NCBI GenBank assembly: GCA_944393395.1
Contig: CALYAB010000012.1
Coordinates: 1-34,925 of the forward strand
Length of the DNA stretch: 34,925 nucleotides
Source: an uncultured Clostridia bacterium
Lineage (GTDB): Bacteria > Bacillota > Clostridia > TANB77 > CAG-508
Reading direction: 5' to 3'
The position numbers and the translations under genes were made by a program. The notes under the pieces are model-generated. The model saw nothing but the letters and a program-made list of their open reading frames with translations. It searched no databases and was not told the origin of the DNA. Positions 1-6,171 of the stretch are shown here, piece by piece (the first letter of the stretch is position 1; each line of letters begins with the position of its first letter).

Positions 1-2
1 TT

Positions 3-77
3 AAATTAAATCTAGCATATAACAGTTGGGAAGAATTAGGCTATTTAAGATTGAAACAATCTGGAAATGAAGAATAG
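3..77 (+). CDS. 3' end of an unidentified gene (cut by window edge)
   Basis: An open frame runs from the window edge to TAG at 75-77 and encodes 24 residues containing NSWEELGYLRL and ending SGNEE. A terminator-like hairpin follows at 88-126, which supports a real gene end. In many Clostridia dprA precedes topA, but this tail does not show a recognisable DprA C-terminus, so no function is assigned. Confidence 0.45.
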   Translation, partial: KLNLAYNSWEELGYLRLKQSGNEE

Positions 78-87
78 ACAGTAAAAG

Positions 88-130
88 AAATAGTAGTAAT
101 GAAAATAAAAAATTTTACTACTATTTTTAA
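88..130 (+). terminator. Intrinsic terminator after the partial gene
   Basis: AAATAGTAGTA (88-98) pairs perfectly with TACTACTATTT (116-126), followed by TTAA. The stem is AT-rich and the U-tract is short, so efficiency is uncertain. It lies 10 bases after the stop of the partial gene. Confidence 0.5.
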
Positions 131-245
131 TTATATAAATCTCAAAAAGAACAAATTGATTATTATGTTTAAAATAATTATATAACAATCCATGTGTCAA
201 AATCCATCGAATTTTGTAAATAAGTTAAATTTAATGTTATCAAAT

Positions 246-310
246 GTTACTTTCACAGCCTAAAAACATCTAAGACTTTGTGATATATAGTAATAGCTGT
301 GAATAGTAAC
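246..310. repeat. Intergenic palindromic repeat copy 1 (GTTAC...GTAAC ends)
   Basis: GTTACTTTCACAGC at 246-259 is the near-perfect inverse of GCTGTGAATAGTAAC at 296-310 (one base missing), giving a 65-base palindromic element. Similar ends recur between other genes in the window at about 786, 10489, 10564, 13456, 24780, 28040 and 30670. The remainder of the stretch 131-466 shows no convincing gene. Confidence 0.55.
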
Positions 311-390
311 TATCAAATAAATAGCTTTATGCGAAGAAAAAATCGAAAAATTAGCAAGAATACAAAAAATAGTAGAATTTTGTAAAAAGA

Positions 391-466
391 TGCGACGAAA
401 AGTCCTTGCAAAGTTAGTGGCTTCATAGTATTATTGAAAAGTACGAATGAAGAAGGGATGATGAAA
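391..466 (+). promoter_or_regulatory. Possible structured 5' leader of the DUF6514-like gene
   Basis: A small GAC-loop-GTC hairpin with a GAAAA loop (396-406) is followed by TTGCAAAGTTAGTGG and then by CTTCAT (421-426), which can pair with ATGAAG (447-452) just before the AGAAGGG ribosome binding site. The order of tetraloop-like hairpin and GCAAAG segment recalls the 5' half of c-di-GMP-I (GEMM) riboswitches. Several conserved positions and the receptor stem are not evident, so this is only a suggestion. Confidence 0.2.
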
Positions 467-784
467 ATGAGAACTTTTTTTGGTGGAAAATTTATAGAGA
501 AAGAGAGATTAAATGAGGCAGGAATAAATTATCCAATAAAGTTAGAATATTATAAAAAAATTAATGAAGATCAATTTATAAAAAAGGAAAATGCGAAATT
601 TGGGATTGCAGTAGTAAAAACAGAATATATACCTAATAATACAAGAATTGAAAATAAAGAAATAACGTATTTATCAGATGATGAACAAAAAGTGGAAAAG
701 GTATTAAAGTTGTTTAAAGAAAATGAAGTTACACCTATTGGTGTTGAAGATGTTTTGGCAGATTTAAGTAAAGAATTATTTTAA
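467..784 (+). CDS. Small DUF6514-like protein of unknown function
   Basis: The protein has 105 residues and no membrane segment or signal peptide. The start is placed at the ATG at 467 because AGAAGGG (451-457) lies 9 bases upstream; a longer reading from TTG at 434 would put that site inside the gene. The order FGIAVVKTEY, ITYLSDDEQKVEKVLKLF and NEVTPIGVEDVLAD matches my recollection of the DUF6514 family of small clostridial proteins, whose function is unknown. It stands alone between a terminator and the topA promoter, preceded by a possible structured leader. The family call rests on pattern memory and has not been searched. Confidence 0.6.
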   Translation: MRTFFGGKFIEKERLNEAGINYPIKLEYYKKINEDQFIKKENAKFGIAVVKTEYIPNNTRIENKEITYLSDDEQKVEKVLKLFKENEVTPIGVEDVLADLSKELF

Positions 785-785
785 A

Positions 786-893
786 GCAACTATTCATAGG
801 TAAAAATGCTGAAAGTAAAGTGAGTTCTTATATATTTATTAAAAAAATATACAAGAACTTGCCTTTATAAATTTTTTACTAATGAATAGTTAC
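786..893. repeat. Intergenic palindromic repeat copy 2, likely also the terminator of the gene before it
   Basis: GCAACTATTCAT (786-797) is inverted relative to ATGAATAGTTAC (882-893) with one mismatch. Inside lies a further hairpin, GTTCTTATATATTT pairing with AAATATACAAGAAC, around 824-858. The element begins two bases after the stop of the DUF6514-like gene. Its ends match the repeat family seen elsewhere in the window. Confidence 0.5.
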
Positions 894-922
894 ATCCTAA
901 ATGACAAAATATTACAAAAAAC

Positions 923-951
923 TTGCAAAATATCTTCTTTTGGGCTAGAAT
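923..951 (+). promoter_or_regulatory. topA promoter
   Basis: TTGCAA (923-928) and TAGAAT (946-951) are separated by 17 bases, a good vegetative sigma-factor promoter. It is about 55 bases upstream of the topA start. Confidence 0.6.
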
Positions 952-1007
952 ACTATATGACAAAATAAATAAGAATAATTGTAAAAAGTAAATGGAGGAA
1001 GGTCTAA

Positions 1008-3074
1008 ATGGCTGATAAATTAATTATAGTGGAATCACCAGCAAAAGCAAATACGATAAAAAAATTTTTAGGTGGTAGTACAAAAGTTATGGCCTCAATG
1101 GGACATATTAGAGATTTACCAAAATCAAAGATGGGAATAGATATAGAAAACGATTTTGAACCACAATATATAAATATTAGGGGAAAGGGAGATTTAATAA
1201 AATCGCTAAAAAAAGAAGCAAAAAAAGCTAAAAAAATATATATCGCAACTGACCCTGACCGTGAGGGAGAAGCTATTGCATGGCATTTAGCTAAAATTTT
1301 AGAAGATGAAAAAGAAAAAATTACAAGAGTAACATTTAATGAAATTACTAAAACAGCAGTACAAAAAGCGATTAAAGAGCCAAGAGATATTGATATAAAT
1401 TTAGTTGATGCACAACAAGCAAGAAGAGTTTTGGATAGAATTGTAGGTTATAAAATAAGTCCAGTATTATGGAAAAAAGTTAAAAGAGGATTGTCTGCAG
1501 GTAGAGTACAATCAGTGGCTGTAAAATTAATAGTAGATAGGGAAACAGAAATAGAGAAATTTATTCCAGAAGAATATTGGAATATTTATGCAAATTTAGA
1601 AGATGTAAAAACAAAAAAAGAATTTGAAGCTCATTTTTATGGAAAAGATGGCAAAAAGTTAGAAATTCATTCAAATGATGAAGTTCAAGTGATTTTAGAT
1701 AATATAAAAGATGCCAAATATATTGTAAGTGAAGTGAAAAAGGGAGAGAAAAAAAGAACTCCTGCTCCACCATTTACAACTAGTACAATGCAACAAGAAG
1801 CCTCTAGAAAATTAGGATTTACATTAAAGAAAACTATGTCTATAGCACAAGGATTATATGAAGGAGTAAAAATACCTGAGAAAGGTACAGTAGGACTTAT
1901 AACATACATGAGAACTGATTCAACCAGAATATCAGAAGAAGCAAGAAGTGTAGCAAAAACACAAATTACAAAAGTATATGGCGAAAATTATTATGAAAAT
2001 AGGTATTACAAAACAAAAAAAGATGCTCAAGACGCACATGAGGCAATAAGACCAACATATATAGATATAGATCCAGAAACTATAAAAGATAGTTTAACAA
2101 AAGATCAATATAAATTATATAAATTAATATATAATAGATTTTTAGCTAGCCAAATGAGTGCTGCTGTGTATGATACAATGAATGTTAATATAAAAGCAAA
2201 TGAATATGACTTTAAAGCTAATGGCAGAATATTAAAATTTAAAGGATTTATGACTTTATATGTAGAAGGAACAGATAAAGATGAGAAAGAGGAAGAAGGA
2301 ATATTACCTGATTTAGAAGAAAAACAAGAAGTAAAATTGAAAAAAATAAATCCTAAACAAAGTTTTACAGAGCCACCAGCAAGATATACAGAAGCAAGTT
2401 TGGTAAAAGCATTAGAAGAAAAAGGAATTGGAAGGCCAAGTACTTATTCTCCAACAATTACAACTATTCTAGAAAGAAGATATATAGAAAAAGAAAAGAA
2501 ACAACTTTATCCAACAGAATTAGGAAAAATTGTAAATAAACTATTAACAGAAAATTTTACAGATGTAATTAATGTTGAATTTACTGCAAAAATAGAAAAT
2601 GAATTTGATGAAATAGCAGAAGGCCATGAGGAATGGAAAAAGATGATTAGAGAATTTTATGGCCCATTTGAGTCAGAAGTAGAGAAAGTAGAAAAAGAAT
2701 TAGAACATGTTGAACTTGTAGACGAGGTATCAGATGTAAAGTGTGAAAAATGTGGAAGAATGATGGTATACAAATATGGAAGATATGGCAAATTTTTAGC
2801 ATGCCCAGGATATCCAGAATGTAAGAATGCAAAACCAATAATAGAAATAATAGATGTACCATGTCCTAAATGTGGTGCTAAAGTTCAAGTAAGGAAAACA
2901 AAGAGAAAAAGAAATTATTATATATGTGAAAATAATCCAAAATCATGTGATTATATTTCATGGAACAAGCCAAAAAAAGGAGAAAAATGGGAACCGGAAG
3001 AAAAAAATGAATTTGAAAATGTAGATGATAATAATAAAGGAAAGAAAACAAAAAAAGCAAAAACGAAAAAATAA
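1008..3074 (+). CDS. topA: DNA topoisomerase I (type IA)
   Basis: This enzyme relaxes negative supercoils by single-strand passage. The 688-residue protein has the TOPRIM domain at the N-terminus (KLIIVESPAKA with catalytic Glu9, and TDPDREGE at 81-88). The active-site Tyr300 lies in GLITYMRTDST. The C-terminus carries two Cys4 zinc-ribbon motifs (CEKCGRMM...CPGYPEC and CPKCGAK...CENNPKSC) within about residues 575-650, then a Lys-rich tail. The usual clostridial length and order are intact. GGAGG at 994-998 precedes the ATG. The membrane protein downstream starts 32 bases after the stop and may be co-transcribed. Confidence 0.97.
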   Translation: MADKLIIVESPAKANTIKKFLGGSTKVMASMGHIRDLPKSKMGIDIENDFEPQYINIRGKGDLIKSLKKEAKKAKKIYIATDPDREGEAIAWHLAKILEDEKEKITRVTFNEITKTAVQKAIKEPRDIDINLVDAQQARRVLDRIVGYKISPVLWKKVKRGLSAGRVQSVAVKLIVDRETEIEKFIPEEYWNIYANLEDVKTKKEFEAHFYGKDGKKLEIHSNDEVQVILDNIKDAKYIVSEVKKGEKKRTPAPPFTTSTMQQEASRKLGFTLKKTMSIAQGLYEGVKIPEKGTVGLITYMRTDSTRISEEARSVAKTQITKVYGENYYENRYYKTKKDAQDAHEAIRPTYIDIDPETIKDSLTKDQYKLYKLIYNRFLASQMSAAVYDTMNVNIKANEYDFKANGRILKFKGFMTLYVEGTDKDEKEEEGILPDLEEKQEVKLKKINPKQSFTEPPARYTEASLVKALEEKGIGRPSTYSPTITTILERRYIEKEKKQLYPTELGKIVNKLLTENFTDVINVEFTAKIENEFDEIAEGHEEWKKMIREFYGPFESEVEKVEKELEHVELVDEVSDVKCEKCGRMMVYKYGRYGKFLACPGYPECKNAKPIIEIIDVPCPKCGAKVQVRKTKRKRNYYICENNPKSCDYISWNKPKKGEKWEPEEKNEFENVDDNNKGKKTKKAKTKK

Positions 3075-3106
3075 ATCAATAATAAATAATATAAAGGAAA
3101 GAAAAT

Positions 3107-4573
3107 ATGGGAAAATATGAATTAGAAATAACAGTATTTTTTAGTGGAGCATTAACAATGGTATTAGAGTTAATTGCAGCAAGAATATTGTCACCATATG
3201 TAGGAAGTTCAAATTTAATATGGACTACAATAATTGGAATCATGTTAATAAGTATGAGTATAGGATATTGGTTTGGTGGAAAAATAGCAGATAAGAATAA
3301 AGAAAATGATATAAATATTTTGTCAAATTATTTATTAATTTCTGCTATTGCTACTAGTATTATACCAATTTTAGAAGTGGAATTTATAGATGCATTATCA
3401 AGCATTTCAAATAATTTGATTTTGGTTTCAATTATATGTGCAACAGTAACTTTCGGAATCCCAAGTTTTTTATTAGCTACAGTATCTCCAATAGCGGTAA
3501 AAATAAAGAACAATAGTATGGATAGAGTAGGAACAACTTCAGGAAAAATATCTTCTTTATCTACAATAGGTAGTATTTTCGGTACCTTTTTTGCTGGATT
3601 TATTTTAATACCTAATATAGGAGTAAGAAATATTATATTAGGATGTTCAATTTTATTATGGTTAATATCAGGATATTTATTTAGTAAAAAGAACAAAAAA
3701 TATTATATAGTAATGCTATTAGAATTAATAGTAATAGTTGGGTTAAATTTATTAGGAGGTATTTTATTTAATAAAGAACATCCTGAAATTATAAAAGATG
3801 TAGATTCTGAATATAGCAGAATATGGGTAAGAAAAATACAAGCTGGAGAAGATACATATAAAACTTTGCAAGTAGATACAGGTCTAGAGTCATATATTAA
3901 TCAAGAAACAGGAGAAATGGGAGCAAGATATTTAGCATATTATGATTTATTTGAATATTATGATAAAGAGGCAGAGGATGCCTTAATGATAGGTGGAGCA
4001 GCATATACATATCCAATGCATTATTTAAGAAAGTATGAAAATAAAAAAATTGATGTAGTAGAAATAGATGAAAAGATGACTAAGATTGCAGAAGACGAAT
4101 TTGGGCTAGATAAAGATAATCCTAATTTAGGATTAATTACTCAAGATGGAAGAAGTTATCTAAATTATAATGAAAAAAAGTATGATGCTATTTTTATAGA
4201 TGCATTTAAAGGTTTAAATGCACCATTTGAATTGACAACTTATGAAGCTATGCAGAAAGCATATAATAGCTTAGAAGAAAATGGAACAGTGATTACAAAT
4301 ATAATATCATCAATTGAAGGTGAAGAATCTGATTTTATTAAATATGAATATAGCACATATAAAGCAATATTTGATGATGTAAAAGTGTTTAAAGTAAATC
4401 CAGATGATTCAAATACTGAAAGGCAGAATTTAATTCTTGTAGGAATTAAAGGAGAATATAGCATAAATAATGATAAAGAAGAGGAATATAAAGATTTATT
4501 GAATAATGAGATAAAAGATTTTTCTAGTGATAAATCGATTGTTACTGATAATTATGCACCAATAGGGAATTAA
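3107..4573 (+). CDS. Membrane-fused spermidine synthase-like protein
   Basis: This is a two-part protein of 488 residues. Residues 1-222 contain about seven hydrophobic segments of the MFS-like type (FFSGALTMVLELIAARIL at the N-terminus). Residues 225-480 form a spermidine-synthase-like Rossmann fold with a variant glycine loop, MIGGAAYTYP (294-303), the acidic VVEIDE strand (317-322), QDGRSYL (346-352) and DAF (365-367). Such fused proteins are widespread in bacteria, but their aminopropyl acceptor is mostly unproven, so polyamine synthesis is an inference. The start follows AAAGGAAAG. The C-terminus ends soon after TDNYAP, the normal family end. Confidence 0.85.
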   Translation: MGKYELEITVFFSGALTMVLELIAARILSPYVGSSNLIWTTIIGIMLISMSIGYWFGGKIADKNKENDINILSNYLLISAIATSIIPILEVEFIDALSSISNNLILVSIICATVTFGIPSFLLATVSPIAVKIKNNSMDRVGTTSGKISSLSTIGSIFGTFFAGFILIPNIGVRNIILGCSILLWLISGYLFSKKNKKYYIVMLLELIVIVGLNLLGGILFNKEHPEIIKDVDSEYSRIWVRKIQAGEDTYKTLQVDTGLESYINQETGEMGARYLAYYDLFEYYDKEAEDALMIGGAAYTYPMHYLRKYENKKIDVVEIDEKMTKIAEDEFGLDKDNPNLGLITQDGRSYLNYNEKKYDAIFIDAFKGLNAPFELTTYEAMQKAYNSLEENGTVITNIISSIEGEESDFIKYEYSTYKAIFDDVKVFKVNPDDSNTERQNLILVGIKGEYSINNDKEEEYKDLLNNEIKDFSSDKSIVTDNYAPIGN

Positions 4574-4676
4574 TAATTTATTACAAATTTTTACTTTATT
4601 TTGTAATTAAATAATAACATAGTATTTTGAATTTGTAAAACATAATTTTTTATGCTATCTTTATTTTGAAAATTAT

Positions 4677-4705
4677 TTGACTTTTTCTAAAAATCTGTGT
4701 ATAAT
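4677..4705 (+). promoter_or_regulatory. Promoter of the antitoxin RNA
   Basis: TTGACT (4677-4682), a 17-base spacer and a perfect TATAAT (4700-4705). No open frame follows in the next 100 bases, but a terminator does at 4760-4800, which points to a small RNA starting near 4712. Confidence 0.7.
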
Positions 4706-4711
4706 AATTAT

Positions 4712-4800
4712 AGGAAATGGAGAAACCACAAACGTGGTCAACCTCAGTAATCGTGTTTTGACACATCAAACTTTGGCGAGTTACAGATGTGTCTTTTTTT
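4712..4800 (+). ncRNA. Candidate antitoxin RNA of a type I toxin-antitoxin pair
   Basis: This is a predicted RNA of about 90 bases with its own promoter and an intrinsic terminator. Its 5' end, ATAGGAAATGGAGAA, nearly repeats the 5' end of the convergent toxin transcript. AAACCACA (4723-4730) and ACCTC (4741-4745) are complementary to the toxin leader, the latter to the ribosome binding site; both recur on the plus strand at 4954-4961 and 4937-4941. Shared direct repeats plus a shared terminator match the layout of the Fst/par family. The transcript itself is inferred, not observed. Confidence 0.55.
4760..4800. terminator. Bidirectional terminator shared by toxin and antitoxin RNAs
   Basis: GACACATC (4760-4767) pairs with GATGTGTC (4786-4793), followed by seven T on the plus strand. 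The same stem would also form in the minus-strand toxin transcript, with ACCAC/GTGGT hairpins further on, so the two transcripts overlap tail to tail. Confidence 0.65.
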
Positions 4801-4803
4801 GGT

Positions 4804-4929
4804 TTATTTGCTCTTACAAAGTAATATTACAAGTGCTATTATTGTTGAAGTAAGAGCTATGATAGTTACACCTATTAAAGAATAATATAATATGTATATT
4901 GTTGCAATTAATGTTTGTATTTCTACCAT
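4804..4929 (-). CDS. Small hydrophobic peptide, probable type I toxin
   Basis: The 41-residue peptide begins MVEIQTLIATIYILYY, is hydrophobic through to about residue 37, and ends CKSK: one membrane span with a positive tail, as in Fst, TxpA and other holin-like type I toxins. A near-perfect Shine-Dalgarno AAGGAGGT lies 7 bases from the ATG. The leader can fold CCTCC-loop-GGAGG (4938-4952), which would bury that site. An antisense-type RNA gene converges on it and shares its terminator. The real-gene call is strong; exact family membership and toxicity are inferred. Confidence 0.65.
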   Translation of the reverse strand: MVEIQTLIATIYILYYSLIGVTIIALTSTIIALVILLCKSK

Positions 4930-4990
4930 ACGCCTCACCTCCTTGTTGGAGGCAAACCACATCTGTTTATTCTCATTTCCTATGTTCTAC

Positions 4991-5019
4991 ACTATACAAC
5001 ATTTTTAAATAAAAAACAA
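4991..5019 (-). promoter_or_regulatory. Promoter of the toxin transcript
   Basis: Read on the minus strand, TTGTTT and TATAGT are separated by 17 bases, giving a start near 4984 and a leader of about 55 bases. It is weaker than the antitoxin promoter by consensus match, as is usual for type I pairs. Confidence 0.5.
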
Positions 5020-5063
5020 GCGAACACGTAAAATTTTATTTATAAATATTTTTTTAAAAAATA

Positions 5064-5107
5064 AAAATCCCGTAACGCCTCATTTACTAAGGTTATAGGA
5101 TTTTTTT
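5064..5107 (-). terminator. Terminator after the tRNA pair
   Basis: AAATCCCGTAAC (about 65-76 of this block's hundred) pairs with GTTATAGGATTT (5092-5103) across one mismatch and a wobble, with T-runs on both sides. It lies directly downstream of tRNA-Cys on the minus strand. Confidence 0.6.
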
Positions 5108-5109
5108 AG

Positions 5110-5184
5110 TGGAGGCGACACCCGGATTCGAACCGGGGATCAGAGTTTTGCAGACTCGTGCCTTAGCCACTTGGCTATGTCGCC
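5110..5184 (-). tRNA. tRNA-Cys (GCA)
   Basis: On the minus strand the acceptor stem is GGCGACA/TGTCGCC with encoded CCA (5110-5112). The anticodon loop reads CTGCAAA (anticodon GCA), and the T-arm GGTTCGAATCC is canonical. It is followed by a terminator and preceded by tRNA-Gly in the same direction. Confidence 0.96.
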
Positions 5185-5267
5185 ATATATTCAATTATAT
5201 GTTCCAAACTTATAAACAATGACTGTATTATAACCATTTTTATTTTTTGTAACAGTGGAACAAAAAT

Positions 5268-5343
5268 TGGAGCGGGAAACGGGGCTCAAACCCGCGACCT
5301 CTGCCTTGGCAAGGCAGCGCTCTATCAACTGAGCTATTCCCGC
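5268..5343 (-). tRNA. tRNA-Gly (GCC)
   Basis: On the minus strand the acceptor stem is GCGGGAA/TTCCCGC with encoded CCA. The D-arm AGCTCAGTTGATAGAGC is intact, the anticodon loop TTGCCAA gives GCC, and the T-arm is GGTTTGAGCCC. It is probably co-transcribed with tRNA-Cys from the promoter at 5358-5386. Confidence 0.96.
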
Positions 5344-5357
5344 ATTTGGCAACTATT

Positions 5358-5386
5358 ATAATACCAAATATATTGATAAAAGTCAA
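5358..5386 (-). promoter_or_regulatory. Promoter of the tRNA-Gly/tRNA-Cys unit
   Basis: On the minus strand TTGACT and TATTAT are 17 bases apart, ending about 15 bases before the tRNA-Gly. It is back to back with the metal-resistance promoter. Confidence 0.6.
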
Positions 5387-5407
5387 GAACTTTTTTAATA
5401 AAAAGTA

Positions 5408-5437
5408 TTGACAATTGAATACATATTCAACTATAAT
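5408..5437 (+). promoter_or_regulatory. Promoter of the cadC-like operon
   Basis: TTGACA (5408-5413) and TATAAT (5432-5437) are separated by 18 bases. The spacer is almost wholly filled by the palindrome TTGAATA-CA-TATTCAA (5415-5430), so a bound repressor would block RNA polymerase. Confidence 0.8.
5415..5430. promoter_or_regulatory. ArsR/SmtB-type operator 1
   Basis: TTGAATA and TATTCAA separated by CA form a palindrome of the TGAAnnnnnnTTCA type bound by CadC/SmtB/CzrA repressors. It sits between the -35 and -10 boxes of the operon. Confidence 0.75.
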
Positions 5438-5449
5438 AAAGAAAAACAG

Positions 5450-5465
5450 TTGAATATATATTCAA
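5450..5465. promoter_or_regulatory. ArsR/SmtB-type operator 2
   Basis: A second palindrome, TTGAATATATATTCAA, lies just downstream of the transcription start and 35 bases from operator 1. It ends 24 bases before the repressor start codon. Two copies suggest cooperative or graded repression. Confidence 0.75.
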
Positions 5466-5489
5466 TTAAAGTGATAAGGAGTGATTATT

Positions 5490-5852
5490 ATGGTTGCAAG
5501 AATTGAAACATGTGATTGTAATAGCATACACCAAGATGTAATTGATACGGTAAAAGAACATATGCTATCAGAAAAGAAGATAGAAGTATTAACAAATTTC
5601 TATAAAATATTTAGTGATAGTACAAAGATAAAAATTTTATGGGCATTAGATATACATGAAATGTGTGTATGCGATTTAGCTGTTTTAACAAATATGACTA
5701 AATCAGCAATATCTCATCAATTAAAAACACTTAAAGAAGCAAACTTAGTTAAATATCGAAGAGAAGGGAAAAATGTATATTATTCATTAGCAGACACATG
5801 TGTACTTCATATTATAGAGAAAGGTATATTGCACATAATAAATAAAGAATAA
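5490..5852 (+). CDS. CadC-like metal-sensing ArsR-family repressor
   Basis: The 120-residue winged-helix repressor represses the operon until it binds a metal. Cys8 and Cys10 (ETCDC) together with Cys59 and Cys61 (MCVCDLA) match the alpha3N thiolate site of CadC, which senses Cd, Pb or Zn. The recognition helix includes TKSAISHQLKTLKEA. Of the C-terminal alpha5 zinc site, Asp102 and His115 are present, with Cys104 where His is usual. The ATG at 5490 is preferred over GTG at 5481 because AAGGAG overlaps the latter. Two operators lie immediately upstream, implying autoregulation. The HMA and ATPase genes follow in the same direction. Confidence 0.88.
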   Translation: MVARIETCDCNSIHQDVIDTVKEHMLSEKKIEVLTNFYKIFSDSTKIKILWALDIHEMCVCDLAVLTNMTKSAISHQLKTLKEANLVKYRREGKNVYYSLADTCVLHIIEKGILHIINKE

Positions 5853-5934
5853 GTATTGCTAAAATTTAATATATATATTCGATATATTAGATACAGAATT
5901 ATAAAAAATTGATAACAGAAAGGATTTGAAAAAT

Positions 5935-6156
5935 ATGAAAAAAAAGTATATATTAGAAGATTTGGACTGTGCAAATTGTGCAGTTAAAATAGAAGAAGCT
6001 ATAAAAAAAGTAGAAGGAGTTAAGGAATGTTCAGTAAGCTTTATTACTGAAAAAATGGTGGTTGAGCTAGATGATAATAACGAAAAAAAGATTGAAAAAA
6101 AAATAAAGAAAGTTATAAAAAAAATCGAGCCTGATACAACTTTAAAAGCAATTTAG
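5935..6156 (+). CDS. Stand-alone heavy-metal-associated (HMA) domain protein
   Basis: This is a small soluble protein of 73 residues with the ferredoxin-like HMA fold. The metal-binding motif is DCANCA (cysteines 12 and 15 approximately), the form found in CadA/ZntA N-terminal domains. KVEGVKECSVSFITEKMVVE is the usual second half. It lies 15 bases before an ATPase that lacks its own HMA domain, so it looks like a split-off N-terminal domain acting as metal donor. The ATG at 5935 is preferred over an in-frame TTG at 5926, which would be too close to AGAAAGG. Confidence 0.85.
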   Translation: MKKKYILEDLDCANCAVKIEEAIKKVEGVKECSVSFITEKMVVELDDNNEKKIEKKIKKVIKKIEPDTTLKAI

Positions 6157-6171
6157 AAAAGAGGTGACAAA

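Noticed and set aside
434..466. TTG start that lengthens the DUF6514-like protein by 11 residues
   Set aside because: AGAAGGG lies inside this stretch, 9 bases before the ATG at 467; nothing resembling a ribosome binding site precedes the TTG.
1561..3060. Minus-strand open frames over topA
   Set aside because: They lie opposite a well-supported gene, encode Leu/Phe/His-rich low-complexity products and have no ribosome binding sites; the same holds for antisense frames over the other large genes.
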